This document shows, one piece after another, positions 1 to 13,700 of a stretch of 64,000 nucleotides of DNA. Within the stretch, counting starts at the first letter, position 1. The number at the start of each line of letters is the position of its first letter. The notes under the pieces were generated by a model that saw only the letters and a list, made by a program, of their open reading frames with translations, was not told where the DNA came from and did no database searches. The position numbers were made by a program, and so were the translations under genes. Origin of the DNA: Rostratula benghalensis (taxonomy: Eukaryota; Chordata; Aves; Charadriiformes; Rostratulidae); the NCBI GenBank assembly GCA_013399305.1, contig VXAI01000182.1, positions 937,197 to 1,001,196 on the forward strand, in the 5' to 3' direction.

Positions 1-3000
1 CAATAATGTAACCTAATAACGTTTAACAGCCAAGTTATAATTACACAGGACCTGGCATTTCCTAACTCCCACGTTTTTTACTTCAGAACCGCAATGCTCT
101 TTTCGTTTGGTCTTTCGCAGTGCGTAGGATTAGGTGGCTCTGAGAAGAAGAGACAGAGGGTCAGTGAGAAGGGGACAAGATACAGAGCTTATCTCCTGAA
201 GATGGCCTGCATAGGAAAAGGGAATTTTGCTGTGAGCTACAAGCCAAGAGAGAAAAAGGAACCCAGGATCAGAAAGCCAATGTGTCAGGGTGTCAGGGAA
301 ATGCAATACAACTGACACCGAAGGGAACTGGTGCCACATGAGACCTGCAGTGCCACGTCTCCTCTCTCACACAGCTCTGCACCCCGTGGGCAAAGCCACA
401 GACAGCAGAGGAAGGTGAGAGCAGCAGTGTCTGCACAGTGACATCTGAGCACACAGTTCATTAATGGGGAGCGGAGGCAGCAAGAAATAAAGCACCCGCT
501 TACACGTGTGTTTACAACCGGGATACACACCATTAGTGAGCTCGGTGGAATGAGCAGCTGCAGTAAACATGGATTTTGCAAGACAGCTGGAGTTCCAGAA
601 GATAAAGGCTTCAAAAACCAGAGCACCAGGCTGTGGCAAAGTTAGTATTTTTAGGGGGCAGTCCATCTCCTGCCCCCTGTGCCCCCTTCCTTCCTACCCC
701 TCGGAGCATGACTTCTCAGGGAAAATGACTGCAATGGAGTTGGGTTATTTCAGTCCACAGCAGCTCAGCTGACAGGAGATGTCACACCACAAAGAGCAGA
801 AAACCTGTCTAACACTAAGATTTTGCATCATATGGTAGGAAAATCTGATTTCAGTGCAGCAGTGCAAGGGGGTAGGGAATAGGAAAAGAAAAAAAAAAAA
901 AAGTATATATATATTCATCTGCACAGTTCCGTACTGCCGAGTGTTTATGAGTCACACACACCTGGCATTCGCTTGTAGCCTGCCCCCCAGCACGCACACA
1001 GCCCTCTTTTTCGCTGTCACACACACACAAAAGGCAGCACCGGGGTTGGGCTGTAAGTCAGCACAGAAGCTGCACCGCCGTGTCCCGCTGTCATCGCAGC
1101 TCTAACACGTACGCAGTGTTGCTCCTTAGCAGCGCTGAAGGAAGCTGGGCATCAGGCACTTATTCATATTTAATGGAGTTTTATACTGGGAACAATCTGC
1201 GTTTGCCTCCATGAGGTTAGTTTGACTCAGGCACAATCATTAGAGGAGGAAGGAAAAGAAATCCCGAAGTGTAATAATTACAGCAGTGAGAGACCGTGCA
1301 GTGTTGGGTACCTGCCAGGGTTTGGAACAGAATTCCATTACAGGACAGTGGCTGGGGTGCAGGCTGAAGTCTAAAGGGAAACACGGGTGGGTATGTATGA
1401 GGAGGCAAGGCAGCGAGCAAGATGACAGAAAGGCAAGCATCAAGACACATGACTGCGGACCTTAAAAGCTGAAAATTAAGAGGGGACCAGTAGGACCCCC
1501 AGGTAACTCCTAGGAAGGTAAGCTGCAGAACCCTGCCCAGAGATTTCTGGCTGACCTGCAGCACATCTTGTAGAACAACGTTGTCTTGGTTTTAAAAATG
1601 CCATGGGATTGAGTCTATGGGTTGGTAACAGCTCCCATAGCTGAAATAATTCTTCCTGCAACCGTTTTCCCCCCATTATTTCCAGTTTAATGTTTTTCAC
1701 ACCTAGGAGGCAGAGGAGTCCTGTAGTAACAGGAAAATAATTGGGGGGTGGGGTAGGGTGGTTTAATTTTGAATGCTTCACCATAATTTTGGTTTGTTTT
1801 CTGCTTACTCTTCCCTCCCAGCCCCTACACTGACCTCATGATAAAACTTCCTCTCAGTTTGGCCACTTACAGGAACTCATAAATTTCCAACAGCGAAACT
1901 TTTCCCCTTGCTGCATAACCTCAGCCACAAGGCTGTGAATGGCTTCTCTTTATGGGGAGATGCCTGACTTTAAGCAGTACAGCTTAATAGGCAAAAACTA
2001 CTGTTTTTATAACACTATGCCAAGTGCCTGTGGTTAACCCCAGGGTCCACGGCAAATTCACAGCACGGTGACAGTGGCAGCACTGACCCATAGGCAATGT
2101 ACAATCTTCTTTAGTACTGAATTTTTTGAAGTGTGACATGTAAAGTAAAATCTGTGCTAAACCAATGCCTTTTGTCCCGCAGAGGAAGCATGTCTCACGT
2201 GGTAGAGAAAATTGGGATAATTCTTCATACCACAAAAACCCAAGGGAGCAGGCATGAGTTAAGAGCAGGTCCATTGGGAACACAAGGCCTGGGAACCCTG
2301 CTATGGTGCTGCTCTTAGATGCACTGAAGTTTCTGGGGGACAAACATTACTAACAAAGAGCATCAGATGACCTCCCCAGCAGCAGAATGAGCCTCCTTTG
2401 GCTCTCTGCTGAACAGCCAACACCCCCTCTCTCATCTGATCTCTCCACATGGGATCATCCCTCCACAGTGCATCTTTTCCTCCAACATCTACACTGTTTC
2501 CCCCCCGAAGTCTTTTTCAAGCCCACAGGATCCTCCCCCATCCCCAGGACACATTTAAATTTACTGAAAGGCACACAGGTGCCCTAGTAAACAATCTGCT
2601 CGCTCAGCAGAGTTGCAGGAGATCCCTGCCTTGCCCCAGAGCCCCTCTCATGGTTTTTAAACTAAGCAGCCGCTGGTCAGAAAAAGCTGATACTTCCCAT
2701 GGCCAGCCCCATGCGGCAATGACTCCAGATGCCCCAGCACAATCTCTGTCTGGACCTCAGCCCAGTGCTGATCATCACCAACTGGTCTCCAGAGCAACTG
2801 TGATGCAAAAGGCCAGGCTGGAGATAGATACAGGAAGGAGCTAAAGCAGTGGAAAGGACAACGGAACAGATCACGTCATCAAAACAGGGCAAGGAAACCT
2901 AGGACAAAAGGTGTTTTGATCCTCTGCAGCACTGCTCCCCTCCTCCAACCTTTTCAATGACACCTTGAACCAGCCAAGGCTGCCCTACTGTAAAACCAAG

Positions 3001-4619
3001 CCATCTCTACCAGGGCCAAATGGTCAAGACTGGTAGCCATGATATAGCATCTGCAAAATACAGATCTGCCTCTAAGTCAGCCACGTCTGACAAAGGTCTG
3101 GCATGAAAGCATAACAGCTACTGCAGAAATCAGCCTCATCCACACGGCTACATAGCAAGGACATTCAACTGGAACAGCCCCAGGTGAGCTTCTTGAGACT
3201 ACAGGCATTTATAAGACCAAACAAAGTAGAGAAACATCAAACTGTAAAACTCTTCTGCAGCAGCCTAGCAGCCAGCAGCCTAGTGCCTGACTAACTTTAG
3301 AGACAGGATGGAGCAAAATTCTAGCTGGGGCCATCTTGAATCCAAAAGGTCACTGTGGCAACCAGTGCACAAAGCCTCTCCTGTGGATTCCTTGTGTAAA
3401 CTCCGAAGCACAGTATCAAATTCAACAAAGATCCTATTTATATGCATACAATGGCCTATCAGCAGTAAATCAATGCTGACATGACCAAGCATAAGGCCAG
3501 CTATCAATCATTTCCAAAAGCTATTTCCTGTTAAAAACACCTCCACACCCTTACCCCCAACAAGACACGTAAGCAACCTAGGAAAGCTTATTGTTAGGGA
3601 AAATACAGGCAGTGTGAGGTGCCAAGTCATAAAATGCTGATGTTTGACCTTTTTTAGGATTATGTTTTGAAACCAAACAGACATGCTAAGAAGTGAAGGT
3701 CTTAAACCACAACGTTTAGATTTTGCGTCAAGTCCCTCTCTCCTGGTGTTTGTGTAGCCTAGAGATCACACGCATTTCTGAAGTTGAGTGAGGGAACTTG
3801 GTGTTTATCAGAAGCTGTAAAATCAAAATCTGTAAGTGCAACAGAGCCACACTGTTTATGTTACTTCCAATTAAAATATTCAAACAGTTTAAAAATCAAA
3901 ATCCAAGGTCTTCATTCCAGCCAATTTATCACCTATTTCACATCCTACCATGCCTCACTGGCACAGCAGACTACAGCTTAAATTTTAAGCCAACTCCCTC
4001 AGGACACATTTTCTTAATTTCTGGAAGATCTTTAAATAGCTTTTTGCCTAACTAGCAGTTTGGACAGTACAGCTTTGTCATAGATGCTGAGATCAGGACT
4101 GCAGGATGTTATCTGGATAGATCAAAACATAATTTGTCAGGAGAACACCTCTGGAATTTCATAATGCAGCTCTTCTTCTACCCAGGAGCAAACGCCTAGA
4201 ACTGGCAAATTAAGCCAAAGGGCAGCACTGAGTCAAAAACTGCCCTGCATTCTCTGCAAGTTAAATCTCATTAGAGAGACAGCTCATTGCAGCATGCTCT
4301 ACTGCATACTGCATTAGCTTTACCTCCAAGTTTCTGACATGCTGCAATAGTGCCCATCCTGCCTAGACAGAGTTTGGCACTTCTGGAAGAGGATAATTTT
4401 CTTTCTTCTTGTGCCTAGCTATTAAATCAAATTGTCAGAGTGCAGGGCTTACCAGTTACCCCACTTACACTTCAGTACAATTGAGGTGATGCACTGCTTT
4501 ATTTCAATCATGGCACAATGCTCTGAAGCAGAAACTCAGTTCTTCCGGACAAGAAAGGCTCAGAAGAGAAATGAAATGCAGGCAGGAGAGAGGAGAGGTA
4601 GAGGTTTAGAGTAACTCAC
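1..4619 (-). other. ERGIC1: ERGIC1 intron 9, partial (3' part and last exon lie outside)
   Basis: The intron begins at the exon 9 donor and runs off the left edge. I looked on the minus strand for the last coding exon (ICAIIGGTF, a tail ending near GKMH) and did not see it. Contents: an A-run at 889-902 running into a short TA repeat (to 914), short CA runs near 949 and 1018-1028, and otherwise unique AT-rich sequence. No gene or clear transposon recognised. Confidence 0.85.
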
Positions 4620-4742
4620 CGATGTGATAAACCTGTACAAAGGCTGTCGCCTCTCTGTGTATTTCACTGTGATGGGGCTCAGATCATAACGAAACCAGAT
4701 CGCTGGGATGATGCGGCCAGTGTGACTGTAGGCAACGTACTC
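4620..4742 (-). CDS. ERGIC1: ERGIC1 coding exon 9 (residues 215-255, lumenal domain up to second membrane span)
   Basis: 123 bp, 41 codons, phase 0 at both ends. Codes [20 protein letters not shown] and [21 protein letters not shown]. The acceptor is CTTTTCCAG (AG at 4744-4743) and the donor GTGAGT begins at 4619. It holds the family motif F-R-Y-D-L-S-P-I (231-238) and ends where the second membrane span should start. Human has Thr where Ser255 is. The next exon (about 35 codons, starting ICAIIGG in the family) is not found in 1-4619. Confidence 0.97.
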
Positions 4743-7700
4743 CTGGAAAAGAAAGTGGGGGGGAGAAGGCAGAAAATGTGAGCAACCTCATTTCAGGTTT
4801 CAGAGCAGTGAGGCTGCTTCTGTGGATCTGGCCCTTACTCCCCTGTTTTGTACTAGTGATCTGACTGAAAGAGGCAAACAGATAATTCCTGTATGACTGC
4901 CCACCCCCCACCCTTATCAAACAGGAAAAGTTCTTTACAGGCTGATAATGATTTAGCTGGGAACAGATGGTGCTTACTTTCACCTTCATTCCAAGTTACA
5001 GAAGTAAACAGAAAGGCTGCCATTGATTTCTCTAGCTCAGATCTGCTCTATTTAAACACAAGCTGTCACTAGGTGGTTATAGGTAAAGATTTTGTACCAC
5101 CAGTATGTAAATCATATACTGGGATACTCATCAAACAAACGGAATTTAGTTTCCAAGAACCTGAAAATCTCCTCTTGCCCATGTACTCAGAAGAGCAAGC
5201 AGCAGCTCCTCTCTGTAAGGCCCCCCTTGCACTGGGACCAACACTGTGAATGCTTTTGCCCTCCCACTATGAATCTCCCAGAACCGTGTTTAAACCACAT
5301 TTAAAAACCATGCTGAAAGCCAAAATGAAACTGCATACAGAAAAATATTGGCAAAGGTTCAAAAAAATTTCCAAGCTGGTTTGAGAGAGACAGCTTCAGA
5401 CTGTCAGTGACAATCCCCTTTAATCCATTTCTTTAGTAACAGGTACAGTGCGATCAATCAGCTACAGGACAACAACCCAACAAGACAAACTGCACAATGC
5501 CAATGCAGAACAGATCCTCACATCAACTTAGTATCAAAAGTCTCATCTTTTTGAGCTAATATTTTTTTCTGTGGTCTCAGTGGAAATATATATACATTTT
5601 CAAGGATCAGGACATTTATTTTGACAGACTGAAAAAAACCCCCAAAACCAACAAGAGAAGCAGGCTGGGGACTCAACAATCCAAGGAGAGCCACCAGCAC
5701 GGCACACTCTGCCTCTTCACCCAGCTGCTCTTCCCTGCTTTAGCCCTGTGACGTGCCTGCCAACCCAGGTGACCTTCTGCTTTAATTCTCCTTCACACAA
5801 AGGCAAAGACAACCTCAAATACTTCAGAAAGATGAAGAAAGAACGAGCAAGAGCACACCCATGAACCTGATACAAAATAGGTAATTTTACACTCTGTGAG
5901 CTCAGAGGGAGCTAGTGAAACAGCATCTATCTCCTTCATTAATTTCACATAAATCCTAAATTTCTATTTTTTTTTTCCATAGATGACAAGAGGAACAGAA
6001 AGTGGCTTAAGTCCCTCATCATAACATTTTCAGGGCTCTTATTGCAGAAGTTTTGCAGCATGTCTTGGGACAGTGGCTGTCTGGGGAAGCAAGGAAACAG
6101 AGGGCCTAGGAGGTAAAAGGGGAGAGGAGACAGACAGTCCACACTTCAGACTCTACTCACCTCTTCACACTAACCAATCTGTGCCTGACTACTCCAATGA
6201 CTTCCGATTTCTATTTCCCACCCATCAGAATGGGAGTCAAGGACTAAAGCACCAATAAGAGAATTTTTATTTTTAATGAGGAGAAAACGCAGAGACAGCA
6301 CAATTTCTCTGCACTTCAGTTTTGATAGAACTGACATAATTTTTTCCTTCCTCTCCCCTTTTCCCCACCAGTAATTCTGTCCTAATGACTCAGTCTTGGC
6401 CGACTGCCCCATTTTGCAGCCATGCTCACAGAAGTGTCAAAAGCTCCCGCTGCCTGTTTTCCAAATTACTTTCAGAACTCGCGTCCCAAGAGTTGTTCTT
6501 ATCAGAACAACAGCTGTGACAAGAAGCAGAGCATCCTAATCTGAATAGAGGGAGACATCCAAATCATTGGGACACACTGTAAAAGCAAGCCCAAAAAGAC
6601 ACTAGACAGGAACATTAATCTGAGAACAGTGTGTGTTAGATTCTCTGTTGTGGCAAACTGGCAGTTATGAAATATTATAAACAGATTCTGGACTTTCACT
6701 TAGTACCTGACTAGCAAATAATTTCAAACTGTAAGGAGCTTTTTACCTTAAAAAGTAAACAGGGTACTTTTTTTTTACAAAAAGTTCAATACATTGTACT
6801 ATTAAAATATAAATATCTTCACATTTGATGTAAAATAATTTAAGAATTATAAAGTTACAATAACTACCAAAATCCACTACAACAAAGTAGGCACTGTGAA
6901 TAGTGAACCAGTACCTATTTGCTGCTCCAGGTTCAGTGGCTTAATATCTGAAATCAACATTAGGAAAAAGCTAAGAACTCTGACAACTTTTTTGTCTGAT
7001 ACATGCATCAGAGTTGAGACCCTTTTTTTCATTTTTATTCATAAAACCATGAGTAAGTGTTTTGTATGTTCAATTGGATGGCAGTTGCCATCCAGACGCA
7101 CCTTGACACAAAACACAAGAGCTCCTGCAGCACGTAAAAACGTTCCACACCATTTACAGAACTCTAGATCAGTCAAATTGATGTATAAAAGAAAGAATAC
7201 CTTCCTCTAGAATTAAAACAGTACCACCACCTGCTCTGACCAGCCCTCACAACCCCAACCCTGGTAAATGCCAGCACCAGGAGCAACAGGAAGGTTCGCT
7301 CTGAAGAGCTTCAGTTCCTCCTTCTCCCAGCAGAGGCTACTGCTCACCTACAAACTAAAGCACAGGGCTGCAGAGCAGAGCAAGAGGGAGGTCGAATGAC
7401 GCCTGAAGATCCTCCATGCATCCACTGGGCTGCAATGGGGAGCTTCTTTGAGAGCTACTTGTTTCTTTACCTTATTTGCTACAGTATATTGGTATGAGTA
7501 TCGCTGCTTGCCGCTCATGTCTTCGTACACCGTTGGGACTATCTTCAATATGTAATCATGAGATGCAAGAGCTGCAGTCAGGAAAGGAAAGGAACATAGA
7601 AGTTAGCATTCAGAGAAAGGAATCACAGCCTACATAACATTTCAAAATCAACGTCCAAAACCAACTAAAACAACACACATCACAGAAAAGGAATCTCCCT

Positions 7701-10700
7701 CCTCTTTATCCCATGTTCTGTGACACAGTGACAATTTTCACATCCTACATTTACATCCTTTGTACAAAACTTTGCATGGTACTCAGGGGATGGCAGAACC
7801 TGCCAACCATTCTAAGACTTCTGTAGCATCATGACCCATGGACCTGACTTTGGGTCACTTGAACTTTCCTAACTGCTTTCACCTATAAATGATAAGACTT
7901 ATCATCAGCACCACAGAAAACTATCCTGGATAAATCAAGAATGAGTTTAAGGTTACAGCTACAGTCCACTGAGTCGCCTTTCTGACGTATCACAACCTGT
8001 ACAGTTTCTTTCTCTTTTTCTTTCTCCTACAACTCTTAACAATTTTTTATTATTANTTACTTGGGCCATTTTTCTGTGTCTTCTGAAACAGTCTGAAACC
8101 AGAAATCCAAATGATTTCTCTGCAGGACCCATTGGCCAAGTGTAACACAATGACATATGGCTCCTGGAGAGAAAAAAGCCCATAAGCACAATTGTCTCAC
8201 TTCAGGAACAGCTATAGAAATTTTGCTCCAAAGTGGACAAGACTGACATCCTGCAGGAGTACTCAAAGGGGAAAAACTATACCGAATTGTAGTACACATG
8301 GGAAATTTCTTTTTGTGTTGCTGGTCACAAAGAAGGGCAATGAAAATGTCTATCCTTCCAGCCACAGGGTAGAACCTCAGGTAAGATCTAACTTGCAGCA
8401 CAAGAATGCGGAAAAGTTCTGGTGGTGGTGACAGCAGCCAAGGGAAGCTGTAGATACAGGTTACAGACAAAAAACTCAGTAACTCCAAGTTGGTCCTAAT
8501 GCTCATAACGGAGCTGAGACAACATCCAGGTTGCAGAAGGGCTGCAAGGGACCATTTGGACTAAGACTTCTCTATGGTACCAGAGAAAATGGGAATGTCA
8601 GTCAGCAGTGGCTGGATCATTTTTATTGCCATTTTAAAGAGGCAGATTAAAGGCTTCTGGATACAGCAGTGTGGCATGAATGGCCCTGTTTTCCTCTTGC
8701 TAAGTGGTTAAGACCTGTAATCATGAAGAATACATACGATTTGAGCTGAGTTTGTCTGCTCCCTCCAAGGCATTGAATGCTCCATGAACGTTATGGACCT
8801 GGAAAGCAAAAAGGCACGTGAAGAAACTATGCTCTGACTTGGTACTCTTGACCCTTGCTTCCCTACTCTACCCTGTAACAAGGAGATCAGCCTGATTCAA
8901 TCTTTCCAAAAACAAAGCTGCCACCCGGTGAAAGATGACTTGAAATATCTTTCAGTGACCATCACCACAGAGGTCAGTTCCAAGTAAAAAAGTTGATTTC
9001 ACAACGTCTTACAAGATGAAACTCCAAAACCACTCCAAAGCTAAAGGAATTGCAGTTGGAAAAGGCCAGTTGTGAAATTTCATTGTGAGGTATTTCCTAA
9101 GAGCTTTGCATATTTAACTGTGAAATTCATTTATCAGGCTGAAAGGGAAATAAATGGGAGTCATGCAGCATAAAATTCAGTAGTTCTTTTGTAAAGGTAG
9201 CTCATGCCAGAGCAGTTGGGCTTGTACAGTTTTAAGTCATTAGCCCAGCTTTCACACTACACTATGACCTTGGAGATGGGGAGGACACATGCCAACACTG
9301 CCATCCATTCAGCTTTTCCTGCAGCTAGTCCCATGCATGCAAGTATCTGTTTGCCCAGAATAACAGGATTTCCATCCCATGCCTTCCACATATTATGACC
9401 TGGAGTCTGATGTCCACCAACAGAATAACCAATTTGTGAACTCCCTAGACTGGGAAAACCCCACCGCAAGAGCTGTAGATTAGATGTTGCATCATTCACA
9501 TAATGTACAGTAACCTATACAGAAAGGACAAATAACTCTACAACCTAGAAATTCCTGACCTTAACTCAGACAACCGGGAAGAAGAGTTTGGAAGAAGTAT
9601 TTGGTCATAGGTGTGACAGAGTTTCACCTCACTGACAAGGCAATGCAATCTCCCTCCCGGACCCTCTCAACAACTGAAAGCACGTGGATGGATTTGCCCC
9701 ATCCTAATGGTTGTTTCCCTCTTTGAACACTGCAGAGTGGACAGTGGTTTGGAGGAAGCAGCAACTGAACCTGTTTTTCTCCTGAGAAAGGAAATTCTAG
9801 AGACAAAATCATCACAAAGTTCAACTCAACTGGCCAGGTGCTGGTAACAAGCACAGAGCAAGAGCAACAGCTAAACCTGCTATATACCTATACAGTATAG
9901 GTATATAAACCTATATACCACTGTATACAGGTGCTGTTGCACTTATACAACAGCAACCATTTCTGAACTACACATGAAGACTGTACATACTATTTTATTT
10001 ATTTATTTATTTATTTATTTTTGGTAAAAAGCATACAAAGAAAGAGGAGCCCCTGGATTGAGCTATAGTATTATGCTCCAGCCTTTACACAGCTGAGGAG
10101 TGAGGAGTAAGTCTCATAGCATATCTGGGCCAGAGACTTTAAGGTCCATTTCAAACACCCTAATACTAAATATCTGAGTGGTTACTCAGCAAACAACTGT
10201 TTGTGTCCTGTGAGGTACCTGTATATTCAAACCTATGTTCTTGTCCTTGGGTCCCCATCATCCACGCTTCTGCTTATGTGTAAAACTTGTCCACTCTGCA
10301 TCTCTCTACATGTTGAGTTTGCAAAGCTGTGAGTTACAGAGCTCCCACACAGACAAAGCCACCAAACACCTCCACAGCTGCCTAGTTTTGTGGAGTCAGG
10401 TCCTTTGGTGCATCTGCCTCTCTTGACTTTGCAACACAGATGGCACAGGTAACTCCCAGTCTGAGGTTTTACCATGATTTTCCGTGTGGAATATTCTGGA
10501 CTCCCATTACAATACTTGCTGTCCATAGATGGCTAATTAATCTCTGCTCTACAAAGTGCACAGGTGTGTTCCTTGGGGGAACATACTTGTTTTGGACCAT
10601 GTTCAGTACCTGGAGGGACTTCAACAAGGAGTAAGCTTTTGGCCACAGTAACAAAATTGCTTTGCAACAGAGAACTTAAGGGAGCCTGTTTAGCCAGGTG

Positions 10701-13700
10701 CTGAACTGCATGACCAAGGCCAAATCTAGTGCTTGGAGTAGTGGCACAGGAGGCTAGTCAGTAGTTTAACACTTTCTTCTGGAGCACCTCTGCTATGAAG
10801 ACAGGTTGGGAGAGCTGGGGTTGTTCAGCCTGGAGAAGTGAAGGCTCCAGGGAGATCATAGAGCCCCTTCCAGTACCTAAAGGGGACCTACAGGAAAGAT
10901 GGGGAGGGGCTTTTTATAGGGGAGTGTAGTGATAGGATGAGGGGCAATGGTTTTAAACTGAAAGAGAGGTAGATGAAATATTAGGAAGAAATTCTTTACT
11001 GTGAGGGTGGTGAGACACTGGAACAGGTTGCCCAGAGAAGCTGTGGATGCCCCATCCCTTGAGATGTTCAAGACCAGGCTGGATGGGGCTTTGAGCAACC
11101 TGCTCTAGTGGGAGGTGTCCCTGCCCATGGCAGGGGGAATGGAACTCAATGAATTATAAGTTTATCCTTAAAGATAAGGTCCCTTCCAATTCAAACCATT
11201 CTATGATTCTATGATACGTAACTGGACATATAACTCAGGCAGAGTCCAACAGCAGGCTAAAATAACTTCCAGCCTTGCAACTACCAAGGGAAGACAAGAC
11301 TTCTCACAAGGTTAAAACTAGGTTTATTCAACATGATGATCTAGCACTTAAGAGAATTTTATGATTAAAAATGTATAAACTCCTACTTTCCCCATCTCTT
11401 TCTTTACTGGGTCATCTCACATACAAGAACTCTATTGGTTTGAATTTTGGTCTCATCTACACAAGGGAAAGGTCTACAAAAAGTCTAAGGCTATTGTGCA
11501 TGAACTACTGTTGAAGAACTGAAGCTCATTCATTGACAGGGAAGATGTAAATCTCTATTTCAAACAGACTGGGGGGGGTTTGGTGTTGTGGGGTGGGTTT
11601 TTTTGTTGTTTGTTTTGTTTTGTTTTTCTGGAGAACACAGCATGTACCTTAGTGGATCATTGTGTCAGAGCTGGTAACAACCTACAAAGAACTAACTCCC
11701 AGCATATGACACAAGCAAATGAGAAGCTCCTCACCCTCTTTAAGAAATATCAGCATATTTTACATCAAAGCCAGTGGCAACAACCCAAAATATTCAAAGG
11801 TGTTTCTAGATAGATTTAAAGCTCCCCGTACTTGCTGTCTCTCTATGGTGCTTGCTGAGTCTTGGTAGCACCTGTTTAGTGAACACATCCTTCTTTAATT
11901 TGTGCTGTTGAACTCATGCTTGCCTACAGGATCAGCAGCACCTACATGCTCCATTCCTGTGTGTGGAGATGATGACTAGTTATATTTTGAACTTTGAAAA
12001 CACTAATCAGAACTTGTCCAAATCAGGAGCCAACTACACGTTTGCTAGACAGGTTTCTTGCCACCAGAACTGAAGACACTTGCTCCTTTGCCCCCATCTG
12101 TTCAGGTTTCTCATCTCACTCATGCTGATTCGCACTTCAGTTCCATTACTCAAAGTCTGCATGATAAAGCAATGGGAACGCTACCTTAGAGCACTGATTT
12201 CCCACGCAAACTGCAGAACTCCCTATTAGCACTTACCTAATATTTTTCATAATCTCAGTGTGCTTTACAGACATTAAGCCAAGCTTATTTATATGCTAAT
12301 ATTTCAGCGTTCCCACACAAGATATTTCCTAAAAGAAGCCGGGAGCAGAACCAGAAGACTACAAAGCAACGCTTAGACTTGTTAGCATGAAAAAGGGTTT
12401 TGGAAGTGGGTGTACAAGAAGCAGACTAATGAGACGTCTGTGCTGAGGAAAGAAGATTACAGAGAGACTATGGGTAAGCAATGTTTAGGGTGAGTCTCAA
12501 ACTGGGTGTGCACATATATAACTCCCACCTATGATGCTACCTCCTTGGAAGTAGGCTAGAGAAGAGCTGTAATCTGTCCTTATTGAGAAATCAGGAATTA
12601 TTACATAACTGGCAACACCTGCTGAAACTCTATCGACTGGGCAAGTGCACACATTCAGCTTCTTCCCAGCAGGGAATTGGCAGTTCCAAGTCTTCATATA
12701 ACACATTTGACTAATAGGTGTCTGCTAAACAAGTACAGTGAAATGAATTAAAAAGAACTTGACTGGTGCATGGTAAAGACAGTAGCAAGCACACATTTAC
12801 CCTTAGTAAACTCACTGCTCCTCTGCAAAGGTAGTGAAGATTTGTTTGCTGTGTTAATACTGAAAAGAGTTCTGTACAGTACAGTAGGATTTTGCAAAGC
12901 CGTGAATCCTCATTTCTACTTCCTGCAGAAAGATAGCTTTTCCAAAAGCACTTTCAGTTTCAGATGAAAACAGCAAAGTTACTCTATGACTGAACACTGC
13001 TCCTTCCTGACGTGGTGGCACACAAACAGTTTGCAAACTCTTCTGGACTGAGTATACATTGCATGAATGCAAGGGAAGGATTTGCTTACCCAGGCAGTCC
13101 TTTCTTATGTCCTCCCCACACTGCACATGGCCCTTCCATAAAACCAAAGTGTCAAATATTAAAGCCACTCTCATTGCATTAATTCCCCTAGAGCCAGGGA
13201 ATTTTCAGGGAAGAGAACTCACCTGTAACTTGTCCCCAAATGAGAGCTTGTGAATTACGTGAGTCATGTCAGGGTTCTGAGGCTGCGCAGTGGCACTGTG
13301 CGTTGACACGTGAAAGTTACCAGGGACCTAAAATTAGTCAAGACAAGGAGGACAGGATTTCACATTTTATCCCTCAAGGCATTCCTAGACTCTGCGATAT
13401 GAAGTGGAAATGCCTGGACCCATCCAGCCTGGCAGGCTGCATCTACTAGCAGTGAAGTTAGTGCTGGCACATCAGAGACAGGCTCTGAAACACCCTCCTG
13501 CACTTGACCAACACCACTGTGCTGCAGAGTGGAGACCGGTTACAACCTGCACCCCAACAGTCTGGCACCCTCACATTGCTGCCGACTAGGAGGTGAGGAG
13601 TGGATCACTCCCAGCTTTAGGGATTCCTAACACTTAAGGCTATGTCTTTCATCCCTATTTAAATAAGATTCATGTCTTTGACAGGCATCAAACAGTTGCT

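Larger units (their letters stand above)
8799..13222 (-). other. ERGIC1: ERGIC1 intron 6
   Basis: 4,424 bp. Holds a perfect 12-bp inverted repeat at 9881-9907, a TTTA microsatellite at 9991-10022, a CR1 LINE fragment at 10781-11215 in antisense orientation to the gene, and a G-rich then T-rich tract at 11571-11627. The remainder is unique. Confidence 0.85.
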
